Shown: positions 1 through 7,609, numbered from the stretch's first letter. The stretch is DNA of 18,111 nucleotides from Bacteroidota bacterium (GCA_947462865.1 CANHRW010000017.1:1-18111), one strand, 5' to 3'. Notes: generated from the letters alone by a model not told the origin. Numbers and translations are program-made.

Positions 1-490
1 GCCCTTTTAAACGCAATCCATACAAAATATCTGTTTTTCCACTTCCAGTATAACCACCCAACACTTTTATTGGAAATTCCATTTTAAAGCCTTCTTGAAC
101 AAAATTTCTATATGCTTTGTATCCTCCTGTGATAACAGTAACATCAAAGCCAGCAGATAACAATAAATTGCCCAATATTTGACTGCGTAGCCCTCCTCTC
201 CAACAATGAACTATGAGCTTGTTTTTACCAAATGCCATATGGGCATTTTTAATCATTTTAGCAAATTTTGGTGCTACCAGTTCATAGCCCAATACCACTG
301 CCTCAAAATTTCCTTTTGTTTTGTAACAAGTTCCAACCAAAATGCGCTCCTGGTTATTGAGTAACGGGAAAGAAACGGCACCTGGAATATGACCCTGTAA
401 AAACTCAGCTTCGCTTCTGGCATCTAATAAACAGACATGTTCATTCCTTTGACTATATGTTTTAATATCAATTTGATGAAGCGTTCTCAT
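1..490 (-). CDS. mnmH: tRNA 2-selenouridine synthase MnmH (SelU), N-terminal part, runs off the window
   Basis: This enzyme replaces sulfur by selenium in 2-thiouridine at the wobble position of certain tRNAs, using selenophosphate and a geranylated intermediate. About 163 codons are visible, from an ATG at 490. Residues 1-130 form a rhodanese domain with HCWRGGLRS, whose Cys96 matches the catalytic cysteine of the family, followed by GGYKAYR. A P-loop, GGYTGSGKT, occupies residues 145-153 and starts the second, nucleotide-binding-like domain. A rhodanese domain followed directly by this P-loop is diagnostic of MnmH, which is usually 340-370 residues, so about half the gene lies beyond base 1. 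It is divergent from guaA, with 48 bp between the starts. I see no clear promoter for it in that gap. The family call is secure; activity also needs SelD encoded elsewhere. Confidence 0.93.
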   Translation of the reverse strand, partial: MRTLHQIDIKTYSQRNEHVCLLDARSEAEFLQGHIPGAVSFPLLNNQERILVGTCYKTKGNFEAVVLGYELVAPKFAKMIKNAHMAFGKNKLIVHCWRGGLRSQILGNLLLSAGFDVTVITGGYKAYRNFVQEGFKMEFPIKVLGGYTGSGKTDILYGLRLKG

Positions 491-520
491 GATTAATTTA
501 GGATACTAAAAAAAAATGTT

Positions 521-528
521 GAAATTTG
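521..528 (+). promoter_or_regulatory. Candidate -7 element of the guaA promoter
   Basis: GAAATTTG, followed by CA, matches seven of eight positions of the Bacteroidota -7 consensus TAnnTTTG. It ends 10 bases before the guaA ATG, so transcription would start only a few bases before the codon. The expected TTG 19 bases upstream is replaced by TAG, so support is modest. Confidence 0.35.
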
Positions 529-538
529 CAGACAAATT

Positions 539-2065
539 ATGGAAGAAAAAGTACTCATCATTGATTTCGGTTCTCAATATACGCAACTTATTGCTAGAAG
601 ATTAAGAGAATTGAACGTATATTCTGAAATTCATCCTTGCACAAACTTACCATCTCTGGACCAACAAACCAAAGCTGTTATTTTAAGCGGTAGTCCATAC
701 AGTGTAAGTGATGGGCTTTTACCAGCCATAGACTTAAGTATGTATAGGGGTAAATTGCCACTTTTAGGAGTTTGTTATGGAGCCCAATATTTGGCACATG
801 CCAATGGTGGGTTTGTAGTACCCTCAAAAATTAGAGAATACGGAAGAGCCAATTTAAGTATGGTAAATGATACCGTATTGTTTGAAGGTATCACATTAAA
901 TTCCCAAGTTTGGATGAGCCATGGAGATACCATCAAAGAAATTCCACAAGGTTTTGAAACCATTGCGAGTACCAGTTCAGTTGAAAATGCTGCATTTAAA
1001 ATCAAAGGTGAAGCAACTTATGGCATTCAATTTCACCCAGAGGTAACACACAGTTCAGATGGCAAAAAATTGTTATTTAATTTCATCAGTAAAATTGCAG
1101 GTTTAAAACAAAACTGGAACCCTGATCATTTTATAGCATCCGCGACCCAAGAAATTAAAGATAAAATAGGTACTGACAAAGTAATCATTGGATTGTCTGG
1201 AGGAGTTGATTCTTCAGTAGCAGCCATCTTACTCAAAAAGGCCATAGATAAACAATTGATGGGTATTTTTATTGACAATGGTTTACTCAGAAAAGATGAG
1301 TTTGAACAAGTGTTAGAGGCATATAAAGAAATGGGCTTGCATGTTATTGGGGTAGATGCCAAAGATCGTTTCTTAAATGAACTCAAAGGAATCAGTGATC
1401 CTGAACAAAAAAGAAAAACAATTGGTAGGGTTTTTATAGAAGTTTTTGAAGAAGAGGCCAATAAATTGGAAGGTATAAAATGGTTGGCACAAGGCACCAT
1501 TTACCCTGATGTGATAGAGAGCGTTAGCGTAAAAGGACCTTCAGCTACCATTAAATCTCACCACAATGTAGGGGGCTTGCCTGAAAAAATGCAACTCAAA
1601 ATTGTTGAACCACTCAGAATGTTATTCAAAGACGAAGTACGAAATGTTGGACATGCTTTGGGTATTGATGACATTATTTTAAACAGACATCCATTCCCAG
1701 GACCAGGTTTGGCCATTCGTATTTTGGGAGATGTGAATATTGAAAAAGTGCAAATTCTACAAGAAGCAGATGCCATTTTTATCAGCGAACTCAAAGCCAA
1801 AAACTTATACCCTCAAGTTTGGCAAGCAGGAGCCATTTTTTTACCAGTTCAATCTGTTGGAGTTATGGGTGATGAAAGAACTTACGAGCATGTCATTTGC
1901 TTAAGAGCAGTTACTTCCGTTGATGGTATGACTGCAGACTTTTGTCATTTACCTCATGACTTTTTGAGTTTAGTAGCCAACCGCATTATCAATGAAGTAA
2001 AAGGAATAAACCGAGTAGTCTATGATATCAGCTCTAAACCGCCTGCAACCATTGAATGGGAATAA
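539..2065 (+). CDS. guaA: GMP synthase (glutamine-hydrolysing)
   Basis: Cytoplasmic enzyme of purine synthesis that converts XMP to GMP using ATP and glutamine. The 508 residues match the usual length of about 510-525. Residues 1-190 are a class I glutamine amidotransferase domain: GVCYG carries the nucleophile Cys79, and HPEV supplies His166 and Glu168. The ATP-pyrophosphatase domain follows, with the P-loop SGGVDSS at 220-226. The C-terminal dimerisation domain contains PFPGPG at 385-390 and ends in KPPATIEWE, the typical end of GuaA. The ATG at 539 gives the standard N-terminus; no Shine-Dalgarno sequence is seen, as is usual in this phylum. The last 44 bases overlap the downstream secreted-protein gene, so the two are probably co-transcribed. 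Confidence 0.98.
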   Translation: MEEKVLIIDFGSQYTQLIARRLRELNVYSEIHPCTNLPSLDQQTKAVILSGSPYSVSDGLLPAIDLSMYRGKLPLLGVCYGAQYLAHANGGFVVPSKIREYGRANLSMVNDTVLFEGITLNSQVWMSHGDTIKEIPQGFETIASTSSVENAAFKIKGEATYGIQFHPEVTHSSDGKKLLFNFISKIAGLKQNWNPDHFIASATQEIKDKIGTDKVIIGLSGGVDSSVAAILLKKAIDKQLMGIFIDNGLLRKDEFEQVLEAYKEMGLHVIGVDAKDRFLNELKGISDPEQKRKTIGRVFIEVFEEEANKLEGIKWLAQGTIYPDVIESVSVKGPSATIKSHHNVGGLPEKMQLKIVEPLRMLFKDEVRNVGHALGIDDIILNRHPFPGPGLAIRILGDVNIEKVQILQEADAIFISELKAKNLYPQVWQAGAIFLPVQSVGVMGDERTYEHVICLRAVTSVDGMTADFCHLPHDFLSLVANRIINEVKGINRVVYDISSKPPATIEWE

Positions 2066-3209
2066 AATCATCCTATTTTTTTGCTTATTGATCCAATTCA
2101 ATGGACTAATAGCACAAAATAGTACCTATACAAAGGACACGCTTCAATTGGCTGTACTGATGCCCTTTTGTAGCAAAGAAATATTGGTAGATGAACTCAG
2201 CCCTAAATCTGCCTTGGGCAACGCTTGTCGTTCTTATTTTGAAGGTTTTAAATTGGGCCTAGATAGTATGTCTAAAAACGGTATTCATTTAACTGTTCAT
2301 GTATTTGATACCAAAAATGACACTAACTACTTTAAGCAGTTACTCAAAAAAAGTGAGGTTTTAAACGCCAATTTGATCATTGGCCCTGTGGTAGCAGCAG
2401 GTCAACAACTTATGAAAACCTTTAGCAATGAGGCACATATTTATCATGTCAGCCCATTGTTAACATTAACCAAATCTAAAATTGAAGACCCTTTTTTAGT
2501 TTGTATGAACCCAGACTTGGAATCTTATGCCGATATTTTCTTGAAACAATTATACCTCGCAGGAAATACTGACATTAATTTAGTGGTATATTCAGGAAAA
2601 GGTAAAAACGATAAAATCATTTCAAACAGACTCAATAAAATCAAATCAGAATACCCTGGTTTCAGTATTCAATGTTTAGATATAGCTAAAAATAGCAATT
2701 ACAAGAACTACTATAACCTCAATAAAACCAATTTGGTTTGGATTGATTCTGAAAATGAATTTCAAGTTAATAGCACCTTAAAACTTTTGGCAGATACCAA
2801 TCAATTTATAGATGTCCATGTGATTGGGAATAAAAAATGGTTAGAATACAACGCCATCAACTACCCTTTGTGGAAGCATCTAGATGTAACCTTATTGAGC
2901 CCTTACTTTTTAGCTTTAGATACAAAAATTACAACTAATTGCATAGAATTGTACAAGGAAATTTATAACAAAGAACCCGATGAATACGCGATTTCAGGTT
3001 ATGACCAGGCACTTTTACTCATAGACAATTTAGCTAACAACAATGGCGTATTTAATCCAACAAAGAAGCAAAACAATACTGTTTTGGTTGGTTCAGAGTA
3101 TTTAATAGGACCAAAACCCAATAACAAGGGTTATCAGAATAACTATTTAAATCAATGCAAATTTGACGATGCATTCAATTGGATAAATGCTTCAAAAACA
3201 TCTAAATAA
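2022..3209 (+). CDS. Secreted protein with a type 1 periplasmic-binding (ABC solute-binding-like) fold
   Basis: Probably periplasmic or envelope-bound. A hydrophobic signal segment (about residues 16-29) ends in GLIAQ. The mature part opens with LQLAVLMPFC and then a stretch with YFEGFKLGLDSM and VHVFDTKND, resembling the first half of branched-chain amino-acid-type solute-binding proteins (Peripla_BP_6-like). Bacteroidota often carry such a protein, sometimes with LysM repeats, beside guaA; no LysM repeat is visible here and no permease or ATPase genes are nearby, so a transport role is unproven and the ligand unknown. The ATG at 2022 overlaps guaA by 44 bp and gives 395 residues. A TTG at 2052 would give a more compact signal peptide (MNGNKIILFF...) and only a 14-bp overlap. 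Its end overlaps the convergent phosphate transporter gene by 8 bp. Confidence 0.72.
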   Translation: MISALNRLQPLNGNKIILFFCLLIQFNGLIAQNSTYTKDTLQLAVLMPFCSKEILVDELSPKSALGNACRSYFEGFKLGLDSMSKNGIHLTVHVFDTKNDTNYFKQLLKKSEVLNANLIIGPVVAAGQQLMKTFSNEAHIYHVSPLLTLTKSKIEDPFLVCMNPDLESYADIFLKQLYLAGNTDINLVVYSGKGKNDKIISNRLNKIKSEYPGFSIQCLDIAKNSNYKNYYNLNKTNLVWIDSENEFQVNSTLKLLADTNQFIDVHVIGNKKWLEYNAINYPLWKHLDVTLLSPYFLALDTKITTNCIELYKEIYNKEPDEYAISGYDQALLLIDNLANNNGVFNPTKKQNNTVLVGSEYLIGPKPNNKGYQNNYLNQCKFDDAFNWINASKTSK

Positions 3210-4605
3210 TTGCTCTAAAAAGCAAAAACAATAATCCAGACAAAACAATACTTACAGGCAAAGTTAGTACCCATGCCAATGCGATCATTTTAATGGTTTT
3301 AGGTTGGAGGTTTTTAACGCCTTTACTGGCAACCATACTTCCTGCAATACCTGAAGAAAGAACATGTGTTGTACTTACTGGTAACCCAAGCCAAGTAGAA
3401 AAACCTATTGTTGATGCAGCAACCAATTCAGCACTTGCACCTTGGGCATACGAAAGGTGTTGTTTCCCAATTTTTTCACCAATGGTTGTAACAATTCGTT
3501 TCCATCCAACTAGGGTACCAAAACCTAAACTCAGTGAAACCATTAAAATAACCCAATTAGGTGCATACTCTGTAATTGATTTAATTTTAGTAGTATGTTT
3601 TAACAATTCCTCTTTTTGACTGATACTTAAATTGAGATTTTTGCTCTTTACCAATGTTTGTACCCCTTGTCCTATTTTAACCAAATCAGACCTAACTTCA
3701 AATTTTTGGGCATTGGTCATTTGATCAAAGGTTTGAATGGATTGAATGTTCATTTCAAATTGTGCCAATTCACTTTTTATTTTATTTAATTCCAGTTGTT
3801 CCGTATCTAGTAGTTCTGTAGTATCAATTTTTGAAACTATGGTATTGAAATGGGTAATGTGTTCTTTTAATTCTGTTGGTTTTCTGTCAAGATCTAGTGT
3901 AAAATATCCAGGAACGATTGAAATTAAAATCAGCATGACAAGCCCCACTCCCTTTTGTCCATCGTTTGAACCGTGAGAAAAGCTAACTCCAGTGCAAGTG
4001 AGTAATAAAATTAAACGAATCCAAAATGGTGGAGGATTGTTTGAGTTTGGTGACTTAAAAATAAATTTTGCTTTGATGCTCTGCCTCATGATAAACATGA
4101 GTAAAATGGCTAAACTAAATCCAAGCAATGGAGATAACAACAAACTCAAACCTATTTCTTTGGTTTTGGCCCAATTGATAAATGTTTGTGCACTTTGGTC
4201 TACAAATAATGTGTAGGCCATACCTACGCCCAAAATTGATCCAATTAAAGTATGTGAACTTGAACTAGGTATACCTGCCATCCAAGTTGCAAAATTCCAA
4301 ATGATGGCTGTTAATAAGAGTGCTGAAATTAAAGCTATATTTTGGTAAATGTCCGCGTTTAAAAGCAATTCTAATGGCAATAAATGAGTGATACCCATTG
4401 CCACAGCAATGCCCCCTGCAAACACACCTATCGCGTTCCATATACCACTCCATACAACAGCAAATTCTGGCTTTAACGAATTGGTGTAAATAACTGTTGC
4501 CACAGCATTTGCAGTATCATGAAATCCATTGATAAATTCAAATACAACAGCTGCCAATAGGCAGGTAATCAGAATGATTGCTAAATGTGTTTCTAATCCA
4601 AACAT
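3202..4605 (-). CDS. Inorganic phosphate transporter, PiT family
   Basis: Inner-membrane transporter expected to import phosphate (or a metal-phosphate complex) driven by a cation gradient. From the ATG at 4605 it has 467 residues. Both inverted PiT repeats are present: GFHDTANA at 27-34 with PSSSSHT at 113-119 in the first half, and GSNDGQKGVG at 212-221 with PVSTTH at 409-414 in the second. About ten membrane segments are apparent. Residues 236-348 form a long charged, helical, soluble loop between the halves. An in-frame TTG at 4623 would add six residues, but it lies inside the predicted -7 promoter element, so the ATG is preferred. No PhoU-like (DUF47) partner gene adjoins it, although such pairs are common. 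Its 3' end overlaps the convergent gene by 8 bp. Confidence 0.94.
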   Translation of the reverse strand: MFGLETHLAIILITCLLAAVVFEFINGFHDTANAVATVIYTNSLKPEFAVVWSGIWNAIGVFAGGIAVAMGITHLLPLELLLNADIYQNIALISALLLTAIIWNFATWMAGIPSSSSHTLIGSILGVGMAYTLFVDQSAQTFINWAKTKEIGLSLLLSPLLGFSLAILLMFIMRQSIKAKFIFKSPNSNNPPPFWIRLILLLTCTGVSFSHGSNDGQKGVGLVMLILISIVPGYFTLDLDRKPTELKEHITHFNTIVSKIDTTELLDTEQLELNKIKSELAQFEMNIQSIQTFDQMTNAQKFEVRSDLVKIGQGVQTLVKSKNLNLSISQKEELLKHTTKIKSITEYAPNWVILMVSLSLGFGTLVGWKRIVTTIGEKIGKQHLSYAQGASAELVAASTIGFSTWLGLPVSTTHVLSSGIAGSMVASKGVKNLQPKTIKMIALAWVLTLPVSIVLSGLLFLLFRAII

Positions 4606-4620
4606 AACCCTTTGTTGCGA

Positions 4621-4650
4621 CAATTATAAGATTCAAACTTTACAAGTCAA
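4621..4650 (-). promoter_or_regulatory. Promoter of the PiT transporter gene
   Basis: Read on the minus strand, TTG (4648-4650) is followed after exactly 19 bases by TATAATTG (4621-4628). This matches the Bacteroidota layout TTG-N19-TAnnTTTG with one mismatch. The same bases also resemble a classical -35/-10 pair, TTGACT-N16-TATAAT. Transcription should begin near 4614-4616, about 10 bases before the ATG at 4605, which rules against the TTG start at 4623. Confidence 0.6.
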
Positions 4651-4727
4651 GGTTAATTTTTTGTCAGTAAATAATTAGCTGCTGTATTTGAGTATAAAAA
4701 ATAGCAATCAAAAAAATAAAATTATAT

Positions 4728-4735
4728 TACTTTCG
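4728..4735 (+). promoter_or_regulatory. Candidate -7 element of the S46 peptidase promoter
   Basis: TACTTTCG followed by C matches seven of eight positions of TAnnTTTG. It lies 24 bases before the ATG at 4760 and would give a leader of about 18 bases. No TTG occurs at the expected distance upstream, so only half of the promoter is supported. Confidence 0.4.
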
Positions 4736-4759
4736 CTCTACTTAACTAACAATTTAAAT

Positions 4760-6916
4760 ATGAAAAAACTGATTGCTTATCTGCTTGTTATTAGCATGTT
4801 TGCAGGGAATTTTGCAAAAGCTGATGAAGGCATGTGGATTCCTTCTCTTTTAAAAAATTACAATTATGAGCAAATGAAAGCCAAAGGGCTTAAACTAACT
4901 GCTGAACAATTGTACGATGTCAATCACAACTCGTTAAAAGATGCCATTGTTTGGTTCAATGGTGGCTGTACAGGAGAAATTATTTCAGGTGAAGGTTTGG
5001 TTTTAACCAATCACCATTGTGGTTACGATGCCATTGCATCTTTATCTTCTAAAGAAGACAACATTTTAGACAATGGTTTTTGGGCTAAAAATAAAGGTGA
5101 AGAAAGAGCCAAACCTGGTATGTGGGTCTCAATTGTTCAACGCATAGACGATGTAAGCGACAGAATTCTTCCATTATTAGCCGGAGTTGAAGAAAAAAAC
5201 AGACCCGATTCTTTGCAAAAAATATACAAACAAATTATTGCAGAAACTACCAAAGGCACACACTACGAGGCACAAATCAGAGAAATGTTCAAAGGCAATG
5301 CATACTATTTATTTGTTTTTGAAAAATTCACAGACATCCGTTTGGTAGGAACACCTCCACAATCGGTAGGTAAGTTTGGTGGCGACCCAGACAACTGGAT
5401 GTGGCCAAGACATACTGGAGATTTTAGCATGTTCAGAATTTATGCAGGTAAAGACAATAAGCCAGCCGCCTACGCCACTAGCAATGTGCCTTACAAACCT
5501 AAACATCACCTACCAGTTAGTATGAAAGGTATTAAGCCCGGAGATTATGCCATGATTATGGGTTTTCCAGGAAGAACCAATAGGTATGAATTTTCAAAAG
5601 GCATTGAATTGGCCATTGAAAAAGTAAATCCAACCATTGTAAAATTAAGAGCAATCAGGTTACAAGCTTGGAAAGAAGTAATGGATAAAAGTGTGAGCGA
5701 CCGATTATTGCTTTCTGCTGATTACGCAAGTATTGCAAACTATTGGAAATACTTCATTGGCCAAACAGAACAATTAAAGAGACTAAATGTAGTCACTTAT
5801 AAAAAGAATTTAGAACTTGATTTCTACAAGTTTGCCCTTCTAAATAAAGAATACGCCAACGTATTGCCCAATATAGAAAAAGCTTATAACGCATACAAAC
5901 CTTATGCCCTTCAAAGAACTTATTTGAGTGAAGGCATACTTGGTGTTACTGCTAATGCAGCTGCAAGTTCTTTTTACCCATATGTTAAAGCATCAAAAGA
6001 AAATAAAGACAAATTACAAATTGAAAAAGCCTTGAAATCAGCCATAGCATCAACTGAAGAAACTTATAGTTCTTTCTTTGCAAGTGCTGATGAAAAGATA
6101 ATGGCTCAAATTCTAGAACAATACTACAATGACATACCAGAAGATCAACACCCTTCTTTTATGAATAAAATTATGCGTTCTAAAGGCAATACAACATTAG
6201 AAAAATGTCAAAATTTTGCACAGAAATTGTATGCTAAGAGCATTTTTGGTTCAAAAGAAAAAATGGCTGATTTCTGCAAAAATCCATCCTACAAAAAATT
6301 AATTGCAGATCCGTGCTTTGAAATGGTTGAAGCATTTTATGACAACTATTTGAACAATTACAAACCAAAAGTTGATGCTTTTGTTGCTGCCATTGCACCT
6401 GAAAGTAGAGCCTACGTTAAAGGTTTGCAATTGTTATATCCAAATAAAACATTTTATCCAGATGCCAATTCATCTTTGCGTTTAACTTACGGAACAGTTC
6501 AAGCTTACGATCCAAAAGATGCTGTACATTATGACTATTATACTACATTGGATGGTGTCATTGAAAAATACGACCCAACAAACTTTGAATTCCAAGTGCC
6601 TCAAAAATTATTGACTTTGCATAAGTTCAAAGACTATGGTGATTACAAAATGGACAATGGTCAAATGCCAGTTGCCTTTATTACCAATAATGACATTACT
6701 GGTGGTAATAGTGGAAGCCCGGTGATTGATGGAGAAGGTAACTTAATTGGATTGGCTTTTGATGGCAATTGGGAAGCCATGAGCGGGGACATTGTTTTTG
6801 ATGAAAAATTCAAAAGAACCATTAACGTTGACATCCGTTATGTATTGTTTTTAATTGATAAATTAGGTGAGGCCAAGCATATAGTAGATGAAATGACTTT
6901 GGTGAAAACTAAATAA
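4760..6916 (+). CDS. S46 family dipeptidyl-peptidase, DPP7-like
   Basis: Secreted serine exopeptidase that removes dipeptides from peptide N-termini, probably in the periplasm, feeding amino-acid uptake. The 718 residues agree with the roughly 710-720 of Porphyromonas gingivalis DPP7 and DPP11. A signal peptide (KKLIAYLLVISMFAGNFAKA) is followed by the typical mature start DEGMWIP. The triad is visible: TNHHCG with the catalytic histidine at 85/86, Asp221 in RHTGDFSMF, and Ser651 in GGNSGSP. Gly669 in FDGNWE lies 18 residues after that serine, the position that is Gly in DPP7 and Arg673 in DPP11, so hydrophobic rather than acidic P1 residues are expected. An in-frame TTG at 4688 is rejected because the ATG at 4760 directly begins the signal peptide and follows a promoter-like element. 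A strong terminator follows. Confidence 0.95.
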   Translation: MKKLIAYLLVISMFAGNFAKADEGMWIPSLLKNYNYEQMKAKGLKLTAEQLYDVNHNSLKDAIVWFNGGCTGEIISGEGLVLTNHHCGYDAIASLSSKEDNILDNGFWAKNKGEERAKPGMWVSIVQRIDDVSDRILPLLAGVEEKNRPDSLQKIYKQIIAETTKGTHYEAQIREMFKGNAYYLFVFEKFTDIRLVGTPPQSVGKFGGDPDNWMWPRHTGDFSMFRIYAGKDNKPAAYATSNVPYKPKHHLPVSMKGIKPGDYAMIMGFPGRTNRYEFSKGIELAIEKVNPTIVKLRAIRLQAWKEVMDKSVSDRLLLSADYASIANYWKYFIGQTEQLKRLNVVTYKKNLELDFYKFALLNKEYANVLPNIEKAYNAYKPYALQRTYLSEGILGVTANAAASSFYPYVKASKENKDKLQIEKALKSAIASTEETYSSFFASADEKIMAQILEQYYNDIPEDQHPSFMNKIMRSKGNTTLEKCQNFAQKLYAKSIFGSKEKMADFCKNPSYKKLIADPCFEMVEAFYDNYLNNYKPKVDAFVAAIAPESRAYVKGLQLLYPNKTFYPDANSSLRLTYGTVQAYDPKDAVHYDYYTTLDGVIEKYDPTNFEFQVPQKLLTLHKFKDYGDYKMDNGQMPVAFITNNDITGGNSGSPVIDGEGNLIGLAFDGNWEAMSGDIVFDEKFKRTINVDIRYVLFLIDKLGEAKHIVDEMTLVKTK

Positions 6917-6932
6917 TGCTAAAATAACTTCA

Positions 6933-6963
6933 ATAAAAGTCGCTCCGGCGACTTTTATTTTTT
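6933..6963 (+). terminator. Rho-independent terminator after the S46 peptidase gene
   Basis: A perfect 11-bp stem, ATAAAAGTCGC (6933-6943) with GCGACTTTTAT (6948-6958), closes a TCCG loop and runs into a T tract ending at 6963. In RNA the loop reads C(UCCG)G, an exceptionally stable UNCG tetraloop. It begins 16 bases after the peptidase stop codon and separates it from the lipoprotein gene. Confidence 0.92.
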
Positions 6964-6975
6964 AATACCATTTCT

Positions 6976-7371
6976 ATGAATAAAGTTTGTATCTATCTCT
7001 TTATCTTATTCAGTGTTGCATGTACACAAAACAAAAGGGAGCAATTGCCTCAAAACGGTTATTTTGGAGAAATTTTTTCTACTGAATCTTGTATTGAAAC
7101 AAGCCATATTAAGCCAAACATGGTCAAAACAGACAGCATTGAAATAATTGTTTGTGGCCAAATCGGAAAATATTGTAAAGGAGAGGGCTGTTGGTTGAGC
7201 ATAGAAAATCCAAATGGCAAACCCATTTTAATAGAAAATAAAAACAAAAGCTTCATTGTTCCATTTAACATAGACCATAAATTTGTACAAGCTAAAGGAT
7301 TGCTTCAGTTCATGGAACCCAATGCCAACTATAGTTACAAACTAATCGCTACTGGGGTAAAGATTCAATAA
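6976..7371 (+). CDS. Small lipoprotein, DUF4920-like
   Basis: A 131-residue protein of unknown function. It starts with a short hydrophobic segment ending FSVAC; Cys16 would be lipidated, although serine at -3 is not the commonest lipobox residue. The mature part carries an NGYFGEIFS segment and then CGQIGKYCKGEGCWLSI, with Cys60, Cys67 and Cys72. A conserved GCW in a small beta-rich domain is characteristic of DUF4920 proteins of Bacteroidota, so I assign it there with moderate confidence. It would be tethered in the periplasm. Its ATG lies only 13 bases after the T tract of the preceding terminator, yet I see no convincing promoter. The last 23 bases overlap the convergent small gene on the other strand. 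Confidence 0.75.
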   Translation: MNKVCIYLFILFSVACTQNKREQLPQNGYFGEIFSTESCIETSHIKPNMVKTDSIEIIVCGQIGKYCKGEGCWLSIENPNGKPILIENKNKSFIVPFNIDHKFVQAKGLLQFMEPNANYSYKLIATGVKIQ

Positions 7372-7609
7372 GCGAACCTTTAAATTGTGCTTTATTTGCG
7401 TAGGCCATTACCAGTTCAATACTGGTATCAGATGGACTCTCACTCACAATATTTAGGCAAGAAATTTCTTGAATTAAACAATTGTATTGTTCCAATAATT
7501 GCGGCTGTTTCAACAACTCAATTGCCAAGTCAGTTGTAAATGCTTGGTCTAGTTCCCCGTAATAATACAATAAAAGGTCGTTCGTAGTGTAATTTTTTGT
7601 CATACGCAT
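7349..7609 (-). CDS. Small sigma-factor-associated protein (putative anti-sigma-like)
   Basis: An 86-residue, mostly acidic and helical soluble protein encoded 50 bp downstream of the sigma factor gene on the same strand. It has a TTNDLLLYYYGEL start, a helix-rich middle and an SPSDTSIELVMAYANKA end. From memory, small proteins of this layout (D-L-L-x-Y-x-Y-x-E near the N-terminus, P-S-x-x-S-I near the C-terminus) recur downstream of sigma factors in Bacteroidota, so a regulatory partnership is likely. There is no HxxxCxxC zinc motif and no membrane segment, so it is not a standard ZAS or membrane anti-sigma factor. Two ATGs, at 7609 and 7603, are equally plausible starts. It overlaps the convergent lipoprotein gene by 23 bp. 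Function is inferred from position and resemblance only. Confidence 0.72.
   Translation of the reverse strand: MRMTKNYTTNDLLLYYYGELDQAFTTDLAIELLKQPQLLEQYNCLIQEISCLNIVSESPSDTSIELVMAYANKAQFKGSLIESLPQ

Noticed and set aside
1126..1500. Open frame antisense to guaA (124 codons)
   Set aside because: It is fully inside guaA, its composition mirrors the GuaA codons, and it resembles no protein; the same applies to the antisense frames in uvrA (10651-11061, 11042-11401), the PiT gene and the pseudouridine synthase gene.
3210..3225. Short hairpin TTGCT-CTAAAA-AGCAA near the convergent stops
   Set aside because: The stem is only 5 bp, lies in the coding end of the transporter gene and lacks a proper T tract on either strand, so it is not a credible terminator.
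4688..4759. Longer S46 peptidase start from a TTG
   Set aside because: It would place 24 residues before a perfect signal peptide and would lie across the promoter-like element at 4728-4735.
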